Source: Ensifer sp. IC4062
GTDB lineage: Bacteria > Pseudomonadota > Alphaproteobacteria > Rhizobiales > Rhizobiaceae
NCBI RefSeq assembly: GCF_020193575.1
Contig: NZ_JADYVD010000011.1
Span: 62,001-126,000, forward strand
Length of the DNA stretch: 64,000 nucleotides
Direction of reading: 5' to 3'
This document shows positions 17,138 to 25,555 of the stretch, piece after piece. Within the stretch, counting starts at the first letter, position 1. Each line of letters starts with the position of its first letter. The position numbers and the translations under genes are program-made. The notes under the pieces were generated by a model, which saw nothing but the letters and a program-made list of their open reading frames with translations, was not told the origin of the DNA and ran no database searches.

Positions 17138-18031
17138 CGTTCGTGCGGCGCAAACGTACCATTCCGGACGGCTGGCGGAAATACGCTGGGCGGCCCGGTG
17201 CGCTCTTTCGTCGCTGTCGAAAAGCCCGAAGCATGTGGCGCCAGAGCCGGACATGCGTACAAGCGCGGCGCCCGCCGTCCTCAGGATGTCTGACACCTCC
17301 TCGATCACGGGAGCGAGACCCCGCGCGGGCGTCTCCAGATCGTTGCGCATGTCAGCCATGGCCAACAACCATTCCGCCGCTGTGTTCATTCCCTTCGGCA
17401 GGTCGAGCGCTGGATTCGCCTTGTTGACGAGCATGCGGAAGATCTCCGGCGTCGAAACAGCGACCAGCGGATTGACGAGGACGATCGCGAAAGACGGGAG
17501 TTCGGGAAGGGGAGTAATCTCCTCGCCAATCCCCTTGGCGAGAAGCGGCCCGCCGTCGAGGCACATTGGCACATCCGCTCCAAGTTCGAGCGCAATGGCG
17601 TCGAGCTTCGCCGGCTCAACAGACGCGTCCCATAGCATAAGAAGACCACGAAGAGTTGCCGCCGCATCCGCCGAGCCACCGCCAATGCCGGAGGCCACGG
17701 GCAAATTCTTTTCGAGATGCAGGTGGACCGGACCGGCGGCCATGCCTCGTGACGTCAGTTCGCTTCGCAACAGGTCGCGCGCACGCAACACCAGATTGCC
17801 GCCTTTGCTTTCCGCCGAAAGCGGCAACCCGTCCGCGAAGCGCCCCGATAGGGTGAAACGGTCGGCGTCGGCCGACGCAAGACCAATCCGGTCGCCGCAA
17901 TCGGCGAAAGTTACGAGGCTTTCCAGAAGATGATGGCCGTCGGCGCGCTGGCCGACGACATGCAGCGCCAGATTGATCTTGGCTGGCGCCGCGCATGTGA
18001 GCGCGAAGCCCGGAATGCCGTCCGGATGCAT
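17096..18031 (-). CDS. ispE: 4-diphosphocytidyl-2-C-methyl-D-erythritol kinase
   Basis: The protein has 311 residues from the ATG at 18031, four bases after the stop of the upstream TPR gene. It is a GHMP kinase: APAKINLALHVVG with Lys18, the ATP loop PVASGIGGGSADAAA at 111-125, and MSGSGATCFGLF near the C-terminus. IspE phosphorylates CDP-methylerythritol in the MEP isoprenoid pathway. The final residues (TTAPRVQSEAQRSL) are read from a RIME-like repeat, so the natural C-terminus was probably replaced. The upstream in-frame extension overlaps the TPR gene and is not favoured. Confidence 0.93.
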   Translation of the reverse strand: MHPDGIPGFALTCAAPAKINLALHVVGQRADGHHLLESLVTFADCGDRIGLASADADRFTLSGRFADGLPLSAESKGGNLVLRARDLLRSELTSRGMAAGPVHLHLEKNLPVASGIGGGSADAAATLRGLLMLWDASVEPAKLDAIALELGADVPMCLDGGPLLAKGIGEEITPLPELPSFAIVLVNPLVAVSTPEIFRMLVNKANPALDLPKGMNTAAEWLLAMADMRNDLETPARGLAPVIEEVSDILRTAGAALVRMSGSGATCFGLFDSDERAHRAAQRISASRPEWYVCAARTTAPRVQSEAQRSL

Positions 18032-18035
18032 GCTC

Positions 18036-19859
18036 TCAGGATTTCTTGTCCGGGGTCGCGGGGGCTGTCTTCTTCGGCAACTCCTTGGCATCGGCCGCGG
18101 CCGGAACCTTCGGCTTGAGCGGCGGCAAGCCGTTTTCGATCTTCGCCTTGATCTTCGGAATTTCCGCTTCCTCGGGCTTCAACTCCAGCGCCTGATTCCA
18201 CTGGAATACCGCTTCGAGCTTGCGTCCGACCCGCCAGTAAGCATCGCCGAGGTGGTCGTTGATGGTGGCGTCGCCCGCCATCAGTTCGGCGGCACGCTCG
18301 AGCTCTGTTACCGCATCATCGAACCGGTTCATGCGGAAATAGGCCCATCCGAGCGAATCGACGATGTAGCCGTCATCGGGCTTGAGCTCGACCGCCTTGC
18401 GGATCATGTCGAGGCCCTCGTCGAGATTTATGTTCATGTCGACCCAGGAGTAGCCGAGATAGTTGAGCACTTGTGGCTGATCCGGATTGAGCTCCAGCGC
18501 CTTGCGGAAATTAGGCTCGGCCTTTTCCCAGATTTTCTGCCGCTCGTAGGCGATGCCGCGCTGGAAGAACACGGTCCAGTCGGATCGCTTCGGGACGGGA
18601 CCTATGGCCGCGACGGCTCGGTCGTAGAGCTCGCCCATTTCCTTGTAGTCCTTGGCGTCCGACAGAACGCTGCCATAGGCGAGATAGTTACGGATGTTCT
18701 TCGGTTCGACGTCGATCAGCGCCCTGAGGTGCTTCTTGGCCTCATCGACCTTGCCGATGCTTGCAAGGGCGAGGCCGAGCTGAAGCTCGGAGAGGCGGCG
18801 CATCGGCGATCCCTCCGGCACGCTCTTGTAAAGCGCAATCGCCTCCTCCTGTTTCTTCAGGTTCTCGGCAATCCCGCCGAGCATGACGAGAATGTCCGCA
18901 CTTTCCGGATCGAGCTGGCGCGCCGTCTGCAAGTAAAGCGAAACGACGTCTTCGGCGCCTTCGCGGTTAAGCGCACCGCCAATGGAAAAGAGTACCGCGG
19001 CGGCTCCTTGCACCGCGTTGCGAACCTGCTGCTCCTGGGGCTTGCCTTCCTCGATGTTCTTTCTCAGGGCCTCGAGCGGCGTGTAGTTGTTGACCATGCC
19101 TTCGCCGACGGCAATCGTGTCGAGTGCCTTTTGCTTATTGCCTTCGCGGGCCTCGAAGCGCGCAAGCGCCTCGACCGAACGCATGAATGTGTCCGGGGCG
19201 GCGCTGCCGCCTTCGCGGTCGAGAATGGCGTCGTTGAGCCGTGCGCGGGCCGTTGCCTTGTCGCCGGCAGCAAGCGCGATCGCGCCGGCGTGATAGTTCT
19301 TGAAGACCCGGAACCATTCCGGGCCCTGAAGCGCCTTGATCTGCGCCAGCGCTTCCTTCGGCCGGCCCTGGCCGAATTTCGCCCAAGAGGACAGAAGCGT
19401 GTTCATCAGCCGGTCGAGATCGTTCGGTCCGTCATAGGCGAGGAGCTTCTGGGCGCTGCGGTATTCGCGCTTGCGGATCGCCTCGATGGCTCGCACCACA
19501 GTCGTGATGCGCTCGACGGCGGGATCGGACTTGAGGTCTTCGGCGATCTTGACGCCCTCGTCAAGTTTGCCTGCCATAAGCAGCGTGATCATCAGCCGCT
19601 GCTTGACGTCGTTGTTGTTCGGTTCGAACTGCAGGGCAATCTTGTAGAGTTCGGTCGCTGACGCGAAGTCGCGATCCACATCGGCCGTGCGGGCAGCCAG
19701 AAATGCGCCGGAAAAGGTATCGACTGATCTGATGTCGAAAGGTTTCGCGTCTTCGACCGCCGCCTTTTCCTCCGCATAAGCTTGATAGCTGCCGGTCACC
19801 GATGCGAGGGCAAGCAGTGCTGCGCCGCTAAGAAGGCGAAGGATTGTATTTTGCCGCAT
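18036..19859 (-). CDS. exported tetratricopeptide-repeat protein
   Basis: The protein has 607 residues. A signal peptide (about 1-29, ending SYQAYAEE) is followed by about a dozen TPR units. The clearest are at 440-560: PNFRKALELNPDQPQVLNYL, IRKAVELKPDDGYIVDSLGW and VFQWNQALELKPEEAEIPKI. The tail is Pro/Lys/Ala-rich. TPR proteins of this size in rhizobia are periplasmic or membrane-associated scaffolds; no specific function is supported. The start of ispE follows after four bases, so the two are co-transcribed. Confidence 0.85.
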   Translation of the reverse strand: MRQNTILRLLSGAALLALASVTGSYQAYAEEKAAVEDAKPFDIRSVDTFSGAFLAARTADVDRDFASATELYKIALQFEPNNNDVKQRLMITLLMAGKLDEGVKIAEDLKSDPAVERITTVVRAIEAIRKREYRSAQKLLAYDGPNDLDRLMNTLLSSWAKFGQGRPKEALAQIKALQGPEWFRVFKNYHAGAIALAAGDKATARARLNDAILDREGGSAAPDTFMRSVEALARFEAREGNKQKALDTIAVGEGMVNNYTPLEALRKNIEEGKPQEQQVRNAVQGAAAVLFSIGGALNREGAEDVVSLYLQTARQLDPESADILVMLGGIAENLKKQEEAIALYKSVPEGSPMRRLSELQLGLALASIGKVDEAKKHLRALIDVEPKNIRNYLAYGSVLSDAKDYKEMGELYDRAVAAIGPVPKRSDWTVFFQRGIAYERQKIWEKAEPNFRKALELNPDQPQVLNYLGYSWVDMNINLDEGLDMIRKAVELKPDDGYIVDSLGWAYFRMNRFDDAVTELERAAELMAGDATINDHLGDAYWRVGRKLEAVFQWNQALELKPEEAEIPKIKAKIENGLPPLKPKVPAAADAKELPKKTAPATPDKKS

Positions 19860-19877
19860 ATCAAACCTTTCATTGCC

Positions 19878-19900
19878 GACGGTGCGTTTACCGCACCGTC
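19878..19900 (-). promoter_or_regulatory. 5'-leader hairpin of the TPR gene
   Basis: GACGGTGCG and CGCACCGTC form a perfect 9-bp stem with a 5-nt loop, 18 bp upstream of the TPR start and adjacent to its GAAAGG ribosome binding site. It could be a leader structure or the remnant of a terminator for the upstream prenyl synthase gene; no T-run follows. Confidence 0.4.
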
Positions 19901-20010
19901 GCTGGTTGTTCCGGATCGATCGGAGATTGCCGGAAGCAAGTCTTGAGGAACAGAATGGCTTTTTTGGCGCAACGCGGCAAGAAATTCCTAATATGGAATT
20001 GTCCGCCGGT

Positions 20011-21027
20011 CTAGCTCACTCGATCGATGCAGAAATCGATCACCTCTACTAGCGCCGATTTCCAGGGAGAAGCTGGCAACGGCGCCAAAGCGTCACGCGC
20101 GATCGTGCCGTAGTGCTGCGCGCGCGCAATCGTGTCGGTAAGCCCGCCATAGCGCCGGATCAGACCAAGCGCCTTTTCAAGGTTGGCACCGTCATTGCTT
20201 CCTCCTTCGATGGCTTCACGCCAGAAGGTGCGGTCTTCCGGGGTGCCGCGGCGATAGGAGAGGATGACCGGCAGCGTTATCTTCCCTTCGCGGAAATCAT
20301 CGCCGACGTTCTTGCCGAGATCGCTCGAAGAGCCGCCGTAGTCGAGGACGTCGTCGACCAACTGGAAGGCCAGTCCAAGGTTCATACCGTAGGACTTCAG
20401 CGCGTTGCGGTTCGCCTTGCTGGTTGCTGCAACGATCGGTCCGACTTCCGCCGCCGCGGCGAAGAGTGCCGCCGTCTTGGCGCGGATCACCTGCAGGTAG
20501 TCGTCTTCGGTCGTCTCCATATTCTTGGCGACCGAAAGCTGCAGGACCTCGCCTTCGGCAATCACCGAGGCTGCCGTCGAAAGCACGTCGAGAGCCTCGA
20601 GCGAGCCGACATCGACCATCATGCGGAACGCTTGACCGAGCAGGAAATCGCCAACGAGCACGCTTGCCTGGTTGCCCCAGATTGTGCGCGCCGTCGATTT
20701 TCCGCGCCTGAGATCGCTTTCGTCCACGACGTCGTCGTGCAACAGGGTCGCCGTATGCATGAATTCGACGCTGGTCGCGAGCTTGACGTGGGCGTCACCC
20801 TGGTAGCCGAACATCGAGGCGGCGGCGAGCGTCAGCATGGGGCGCAAGCGTTTGCCGCCGGATGAAATCAGGTGATTGGCGACCTCCGGGATCATCTGGA
20901 CGTCGGAGCCGGCTTTGGACAGGATGAGCTGGTTGACCCGTTCCATGTCGGGCACGGTCAGGTCGACGAGCGGCTTCACAGACGCCTGTTTGTTTTTATT
21001 GTCTTCCAGCGGTATCACTACGCCCAA
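20011..21027 (-). CDS. ispB: polyprenyl (octaprenyl/decaprenyl) diphosphate synthase
   Basis: The protein has 338 residues from a TTG start at 21027, chosen because AGGAG lies exactly eight bases upstream. Longer readings extend into the divergent gene. The two aspartate-rich motifs are DDVVD at 98-102 and DDVLD at 225-229. They bind Mg2+ and the allylic diphosphate. The FARM-side residues and length fit long-chain synthases that build the ubiquinone side chain. In rhizobia this is probably C50 (Q10); chain length is inferred. ubiA, the next enzyme in use of the product, is at 41681-42640. Confidence 0.93.
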   Translation of the reverse strand: MGVVIPLEDNKNKQASVKPLVDLTVPDMERVNQLILSKAGSDVQMIPEVANHLISSGGKRLRPMLTLAAASMFGYQGDAHVKLATSVEFMHTATLLHDDVVDESDLRRGKSTARTIWGNQASVLVGDFLLGQAFRMMVDVGSLEALDVLSTAASVIAEGEVLQLSVAKNMETTEDDYLQVIRAKTAALFAAAAEVGPIVAATSKANRNALKSYGMNLGLAFQLVDDVLDYGGSSSDLGKNVGDDFREGKITLPVILSYRRGTPEDRTFWREAIEGGSNDGANLEKALGLIRRYGGLTDTIARAQHYGTIARDALAPLPASPWKSALVEVIDFCIDRVS

Positions 21028-21136
21028 CGCCCGGACTCCTGTTTCATCGTCGGTTTCGACAATAGAAAGTGGGCTTTCAGGCGGCAAGAGGCGAATTGCC
21101 TCGCTTGCTTGAAATAAGACAGGAAAACCGAGCCGA

Positions 21137-21358
21137 ATGAAGGAACTGATCCGCACGAACGACGCCGTACTCCTCTCCTTCGCGGAAAGCCTGATGAAGG
21201 ACGCCGGCATCGGCTGCTTTATCGCCGATCAGGGCATGAGCATACTGGAGGGTTCGCTTGGACTTTTGCCGCGCCGTTTCCTGGTTGCGGACGATGATGC
21301 CGAGAGGGCACGGCGGATCCTGATCGATGCGGGTCTGGAAAGGGAATTGCGGCAGTGA
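21137..21358 (+). CDS. DUF2007-family small protein
   Basis: The protein has 73 residues: MKELIRTNDAVLLSFAESLMKDAGIGCF...RRFLVADDDAERARRILIDAGL. It resembles the DUF2007 'putative signal transducing protein' group, a single small alpha/beta domain of unknown role. It is divergent from ispB and followed 52 bp downstream by a methyltransferase gene, probably in one transcript. Confidence 0.85.
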   Translation: MKELIRTNDAVLLSFAESLMKDAGIGCFIADQGMSILEGSLGLLPRRFLVADDDAERARRILIDAGLERELRQ

Positions 21359-21410
21359 ATTTGGCTTTTCCGCGAACCACTTGCGGCCTTGCTTTCGGTG
21401 GGACGACGCG

Positions 21411-22184
21411 ATGACGATTGTGCCGGAAACCGTGGACGCCTTCCACCGGGGAAGGTTTCATTTGATTCAACCGCTGGGCCAGGGGCATCGCTCCGGCATG
21501 GACGCGATGCTCCTCGCTTCGCTCGTTTCCTGCCGCGATCGCTGCAGCGTGGCCGATCTCGGCGCCGGTGCGGGTGCCGCCGGCATGGCGGTTGCCTCCA
21601 GGCTCGAGGAGGCGGACGTGCTCCTGGTGGAGCGTTCGGCCATCATGGCCGGCTTCGCTCGCCGCAGCCTCGCACTGCCGCAGAACGCATATTTCGCTTC
21701 TCGGGTCTCTGTGCTCGAGGCGGACGTGTCGCTGAACGGCAAGGCACGCACCGCCGCGGGCCTGCCGGATGATGCCTTCGATCATGTGATCATGAACCCG
21801 CCGTTCAACGACGCCGCGGACCGGAAGACCCCGGACAGCCTCAAGGCCGAGGCTCACGCGATGACCGACGATCTTTTCGAGACTTGGATCAAGACCGCGG
21901 GGGCGATCATGAAGCCGGGCGGGCAGCTGTCTCTCATTGCCCGGCCGGAGTCGATCGCCGAGATCATCGCGGCATGCGGTCGGCGTTTCGGCGGCATCGA
22001 GATCACGCCGCTTCTTCCACGCGCGGGCGAGAATGCCGTGCGCATCCTCGTGACCGCGATCAAGCAGAGCCGCAAGCGATTGGCTCTGCGCGCGCCGCTC
22101 ATCATGCACGACGAGGGAACGCACCAGTTTTCTCCGGACGTGGATGACCTCAACAATGGGCGGGCCGCGTACCGCCGTCGGTGA
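21411..22184 (+). CDS. TrmN6-like tRNA/DNA N6-adenine methyltransferase
   Basis: The protein has 257 residues from the ATG at 21411. GRFHLIQPLGQGHRSGMDAMLLA is followed by the SAM-binding ADLGAGAGAAG at 48-58 and the catalytic NPPF at 129-132. The NPPF/NPPY motif with a small-MTase fold is typical of TrmN6/YfiC enzymes that methylate A37 of tRNA-Val. Other small N6 or HemK-like methyltransferases are possible. It is downstream of the DUF2007 gene and upstream of an S49 peptidase gene. Confidence 0.85.
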   Translation: MTIVPETVDAFHRGRFHLIQPLGQGHRSGMDAMLLASLVSCRDRCSVADLGAGAGAAGMAVASRLEEADVLLVERSAIMAGFARRSLALPQNAYFASRVSVLEADVSLNGKARTAAGLPDDAFDHVIMNPPFNDAADRKTPDSLKAEAHAMTDDLFETWIKTAGAIMKPGGQLSLIARPESIAEIIAACGRRFGGIEITPLLPRAGENAVRILVTAIKQSRKRLALRAPLIMHDEGTHQFSPDVDDLNNGRAAYRRR

Positions 22185-22270
22185 TAAAGCGTTTAGCGCA
22201 GAAACGGGGCATTGCGTTTGCGACGGCAGTGCATACATGCAAAGCAGGTTTGTGACGGGCAGGAGTTGAA

Positions 22271-23137
22271 ATGGCCGGATTCTTGAAAAGGCTAATGCCG
22301 AAACGGTTCCGCGGGGAGGGATTGACGATCCCGGCGATCCGGCTTCACGGTGCGATCATGGCCGGAGGCGGCCAGTTCCGCCCGGTTCTTAATCTTACGA
22401 CCGTGGCCCCGCTTCTGGACAAGGCCTTTTCGGTCAAGGATGCGCCGGCGGTTGCCATCTCCATCAATTCGCCGGGCGGCTCACCGGTGCAGTCGCGCCT
22501 GATTTACCAGCGTATTCGCGATCTCGCGGAAGAAAAGAAGAAGCGCGTCCTCATCTTCGTCGAGGACGTCGCTGCGTCCGGAGGTTATATGATCGCGCTT
22601 GCCGGCGACGAGATCATCGCCGATCCGACCTCGATCGTCGGCTCGATCGGCGTCGTTTCCGGTGGCTTCGGCTTCCCCGAGCTCCTGAAGAAGATCGGTG
22701 TCGAGCGGCGGGTCTACACGGCCGGCGAAAACAAAGTGGTTCTCGATCCGTTCCAGCCGGAAAAGGAGCGCGATGTCGAGTTCCTCAAGAGCTTGCAACT
22801 CGAGATCCACGACACGTTCATTCAGATGGTCAAGACGCGCCGGGGAAGCCTTCTGGCCGACCACCCCGATATCTTCTCCGGTCTTTTCTGGACCGGTCGG
22901 CGCGGGCAGGAACTCGGCCTTGTCGACGCTCTTGGCGATATGCGCGGAGAGGTGAAGAGACGTTATGGCGCGAAAACGCGGCTCGAATTGATCCAGCCGG
23001 CACGCAGCCTCTTCGGCCGCCGCCAACCGGGCGCGGCCGCTGCCGCTGCGATTGCAGCACCCCTGGCTGCGTCGGCGGCCGCTGGGCTTGCCGAAGCGCT
23101 CGAGGAAAGGGCGCTGTGGGCGCGGTACGGGCTCTAG
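22271..23137 (+). CDS. S49-family serine peptidase (SppA/SohB-like)
   Basis: The protein has 288 residues. The Ser-Lys dyad is visible: Ser103 in VAASGGYMIAL and Lys155 in YTAGENKVVLDPF. Between them lies DPTSIVGSIGVV, the substrate-groove segment. There is no strong N-terminal signal sequence or membrane helix, so a cytoplasmic or peripherally membrane-bound form is likely. A low-complexity Ala-rich stretch (about 255-278) lies near the C-terminus. The family degrades signal peptides or membrane protein fragments. Confidence 0.9.
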   Translation: MAGFLKRLMPKRFRGEGLTIPAIRLHGAIMAGGGQFRPVLNLTTVAPLLDKAFSVKDAPAVAISINSPGGSPVQSRLIYQRIRDLAEEKKKRVLIFVEDVAASGGYMIALAGDEIIADPTSIVGSIGVVSGGFGFPELLKKIGVERRVYTAGENKVVLDPFQPEKERDVEFLKSLQLEIHDTFIQMVKTRRGSLLADHPDIFSGLFWTGRRGQELGLVDALGDMRGEVKRRYGAKTRLELIQPARSLFGRRQPGAAAAAAIAAPLAASAAAGLAEALEERALWARYGL

Positions 23138-23249
23138 CTGCTCCAACCTCGCGCCCTGGCCATGCGCGTAAGGTGGCTATTACAGTTTGAAAGGCTGCAT
23201 CGCTTCGCCGGGATCGGGTCGATCGGCGGAAGCGTGCAGAGGAGGAACA

Positions 23250-23441
23250 ATGCCACAACTTATCCTGCTCTTGATCATCGGTATCATCGCTTGGATCGGC
23301 TATCGGAAGTTCATTGCCGACGCTGAAAAGCTGGCGCGGCAGCGTGAGCGCCTGCGCCGCGAGCAACAGACCGGCGCCAATGGAACTCTTGTCAAGGATC
23401 CCAAGACCGGAGAATACCGCCTGAAGCGCGACGAAGAGTGA
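23250..23441 (+). CDS. small single-pass membrane protein
   Basis: The protein has 63 residues. The N-terminal helix LILLLIIGIIAWIGYRKFI is followed by a highly charged segment (ADAEKLARQRERLRREQQ) and the ending GTLVKDPKTGEYRLKRDEE. GAGGAGG lies seven bases before the ATG, the strongest ribosome binding site in the region. I do not recognise a function. The charged tail would face the cytoplasm. It lies between the S49 peptidase gene and glyQ. Confidence 0.75.
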   Translation: MPQLILLLIIGIIAWIGYRKFIADAEKLARQRERLRREQQTGANGTLVKDPKTGEYRLKRDEE

Positions 23442-23540
23442 TCGCCGCGCCTGATCCTGACGGGATCAGCAAGACGCTTGACCCCTGCCGTGCGGCGTGG
23501 CACCTGTCCGGCAAACCTTGAAGAATTCGGACGTGATCCT

Positions 23541-24503
23541 ATGACCACCGCCTCCCTCCCGGACCATATGAACCCGAAGCGCTCCTTTCAGGCCCTGATC
23601 CTGACGCTGCATAACTATTGGGCCGACAAGGGCTGCGCCGTGCTCCAGCCCTACGACATGGAGGTTGGCGCCGGAACGTTTCATCCGGCCACGACGCTGC
23701 GCGCGCTCGGACCGAAGCCGTGGCGTGCGGCTTACGTCCAGCCGTCACGCCGCCCGACCGATGGGCGCTACGGCGAGAACCCGAACCGGCTTCAGCACTA
23801 TTACCAGTACCAGGTGCTCTTGAAGCCGAACCCGTCGAACCTGCAGGAGCTCTATCTCGGTTCGCTGAGGGCGATCGGCCTCGATCCGTTGCTGCACGAC
23901 ATCCGCTTCGTCGAAGATGACTGGGAGAGCCCGACGCTCGGCGCCTGGGGTCTCGGCTGGGAATGCTGGTGCGACGGCATGGAAGTGTCGCAGTTCACCT
24001 ACTTTCAGCAGGTCTGCGGCATCGAATGCTCGCCCGTTTCCGGCGAGCTGACCTATGGTCTTGAGCGCCTCGCTATGTATGTCCAGGGTGTCGATAATGT
24101 GTACGACCTGAACTTCAACGGCCGCGAGGGCGCCGAGAAGATCAGCTATGGCGACGTTTTCCTGCAGGCCGAGCAGGAATATTCCCGACACAACTTCGAA
24201 TATGCCAACACGGCGATGCTTCATCAGCATTTCATCGATGCCGAAAAGGAGTGCCTGGCATTGCTGGCCGCCGGAGCGCCCGGTGACAGCAGCAACAATC
24301 GCCTGCATAAATGCGTCTTCCCGGCCTACGACCAGTGCATTAAGGCGAGCCACGTTTTCAATCTGCTGGATGCGCGCGGTGTGATTTCAGTGACGGAGCG
24401 CCAGAGCTATATTCTACGCGTTCGTACGCTGGCGAAGGCTTGCGGCGAGGCGTTCCTGATGACCGATGCCGGCGGCGCGAACTGGAACAGGGAAGCAGCA
24501 TAG
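23541..24503 (+). CDS. glyQ: glycine--tRNA ligase alpha subunit
   Basis: The protein has 320 residues from the ATG at 23541 (a second in-frame ATG is at 23568). The sequence is highly conserved: [49 protein letters not shown] and [22 protein letters not shown]. It forms the catalytic part of the alpha2beta2 glycyl-tRNA synthetase with glyS. Unusually, glyS is not the next gene: lemA and a DUF2207 gene lie between them. A small hairpin CTGATCC/GGATCAG precedes the gene. Confidence 0.98.
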   Translation: MTTASLPDHMNPKRSFQALILTLHNYWADKGCAVLQPYDMEVGAGTFHPATTLRALGPKPWRAAYVQPSRRPTDGRYGENPNRLQHYYQYQVLLKPNPSNLQELYLGSLRAIGLDPLLHDIRFVEDDWESPTLGAWGLGWECWCDGMEVSQFTYFQQVCGIECSPVSGELTYGLERLAMYVQGVDNVYDLNFNGREGAEKISYGDVFLQAEQEYSRHNFEYANTAMLHQHFIDAEKECLALLAAGAPGDSSNNRLHKCVFPAYDQCIKASHVFNLLDARGVISVTERQSYILRVRTLAKACGEAFLMTDAGGANWNREAA

Positions 24504-24542
24504 TCGTCGGGGTCGGTACCCTCCGTTTCGATCTGAACATCG

Positions 24543-24746
24543 TCAGCGGCAGGGACCTCGGCCGCATCGGCGGGTGTCCGTCAACAGAAGGCCGGCGGTC
24601 GGAAACGCCTCCAGTGAAAGCTGGCCGCCATAGGTCTGCAATGCGCGGCGCACCCCGTTCGGCCTGTCGCCCTGGACTCCGCTCGCATAGGCAACGAAGA
24701 GGGCCAAGAATGCGATTGCGTTGATGTGAGTTGCGAACGTTTTCAT
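24543..24746 (-). CDS. possible small exported protein
   Basis: The protein has 67 residues and begins MKTFATHINAIAFLALFVAYASGVQGDRP, a plausible signal peptide with cleavage after residue 27 or so. The rest (RRALQTYGGQLSLEAFPTAGLLLTDTRRCGRG) has no match that I recognise. It opposes glyQ and lemA in the 480-bp gap between them. CCAGGACC precedes the ATG as a weak Shine-Dalgarno. Support is the signal-like N-terminus and the otherwise empty interval only. Confidence 0.4.
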   Translation of the reverse strand: MKTFATHINAIAFLALFVAYASGVQGDRPNGVRRALQTYGGQLSLEAFPTAGLLLTDTRRCGRGPCR

Positions 24747-24984
24747 GGTCCTGGGCTTTGCGTCTTGAGTTGTTCGATGAGACGAATTTCGCCTATCCTT
24801 AGTTTCAGCGCCGTTCCCGGCGGAACAGCTTTGTAGTTGCAGCCAGTCGTCGATTCCGGCGTCAGGAAATCGAGCTCGCACGAGCCAGGCGAGCCGCTCG
24901 CGAACATTGCTTTGATTGCAAAAAATGCCTTTCAAGCTGGAAAGCCGGTGCTAATCTCTGGCGGATTCTCAAGGAGGGGCTTTC

Positions 24985-25533
24985 ATGATCGGATTGGCAA
25001 TCGGTGTCGCGGTGATCCTTTACCTGGTTTTCGTCTACAACGGCCTCGTCAAGGCGCGGCAGGTCGCCGAAGAGGCTTGGTCCGGCATCGATGTGCAATT
25101 GAAGCGGCGCGCTGATCTGATCCCCAATCTGATCGAGACGGTGAAGGGCTATGCGGCGCACGAAAAGTCGACGCTTGAAGAAGTCGTCTCATTACGCAAC
25201 CGAGCGCAAGCCGTGCCGCAGGGCGACGTCGCCCGCAGGGCGGCCGTTGAAGGAGCGCTGTCACAGGCGCTCGGCAAGCTTTTTGCGCTCGCCGAAGCCT
25301 ATCCGGACCTCAAGGCCAACGAGAATTTCGCGGAGCTCCAGCGCACGCTGGAGACGATCGAAGGCGAGATCCAGATGTCCCGGCGCTATTACAATGGCGC
25401 TGCCCGTGACCTCAACGTCAAGGTGGAAAGCTTCCCGTCCAATCTGATCGCCAATGCCTTCCGTTTTGCCAAGGCCGGCTATTTCGAGATTGCCAACGAA
25501 GCGGACCGGGCGGTGCCATCGGTCAAGTTCTAA
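24985..25533 (+). CDS. lemA: LemA-family protein
   Basis: The protein has 182 residues. One N-terminal helix ([20 protein letters not shown]) is followed by the characteristic coiled-coil bundle: [56 protein letters not shown] and [11 protein letters not shown]. LemA proteins are inner-membrane-anchored and of unclear function, often paired with DUF2207 or repeat-phosphatase proteins. It lies 22 bp before a DUF2207 gene, a frequent partnership. Confidence 0.93.
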   Translation: MIGLAIGVAVILYLVFVYNGLVKARQVAEEAWSGIDVQLKRRADLIPNLIETVKGYAAHEKSTLEEVVSLRNRAQAVPQGDVARRAAVEGALSQALGKLFALAEAYPDLKANENFAELQRTLETIEGEIQMSRRYYNGAARDLNVKVESFPSNLIANAFRFAKAGYFEIANEADRAVPSVKF

Positions 25534-25555
25534 CGATGCGGAGAAGGGAATTGCG

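Noticed and set aside
17973-19661. 562-codon open frame on the plus strand
   Set aside because: It is fully antisense to the TPR gene, whose signal peptide and repeats are clear; long antisense frames are expected at this GC content.
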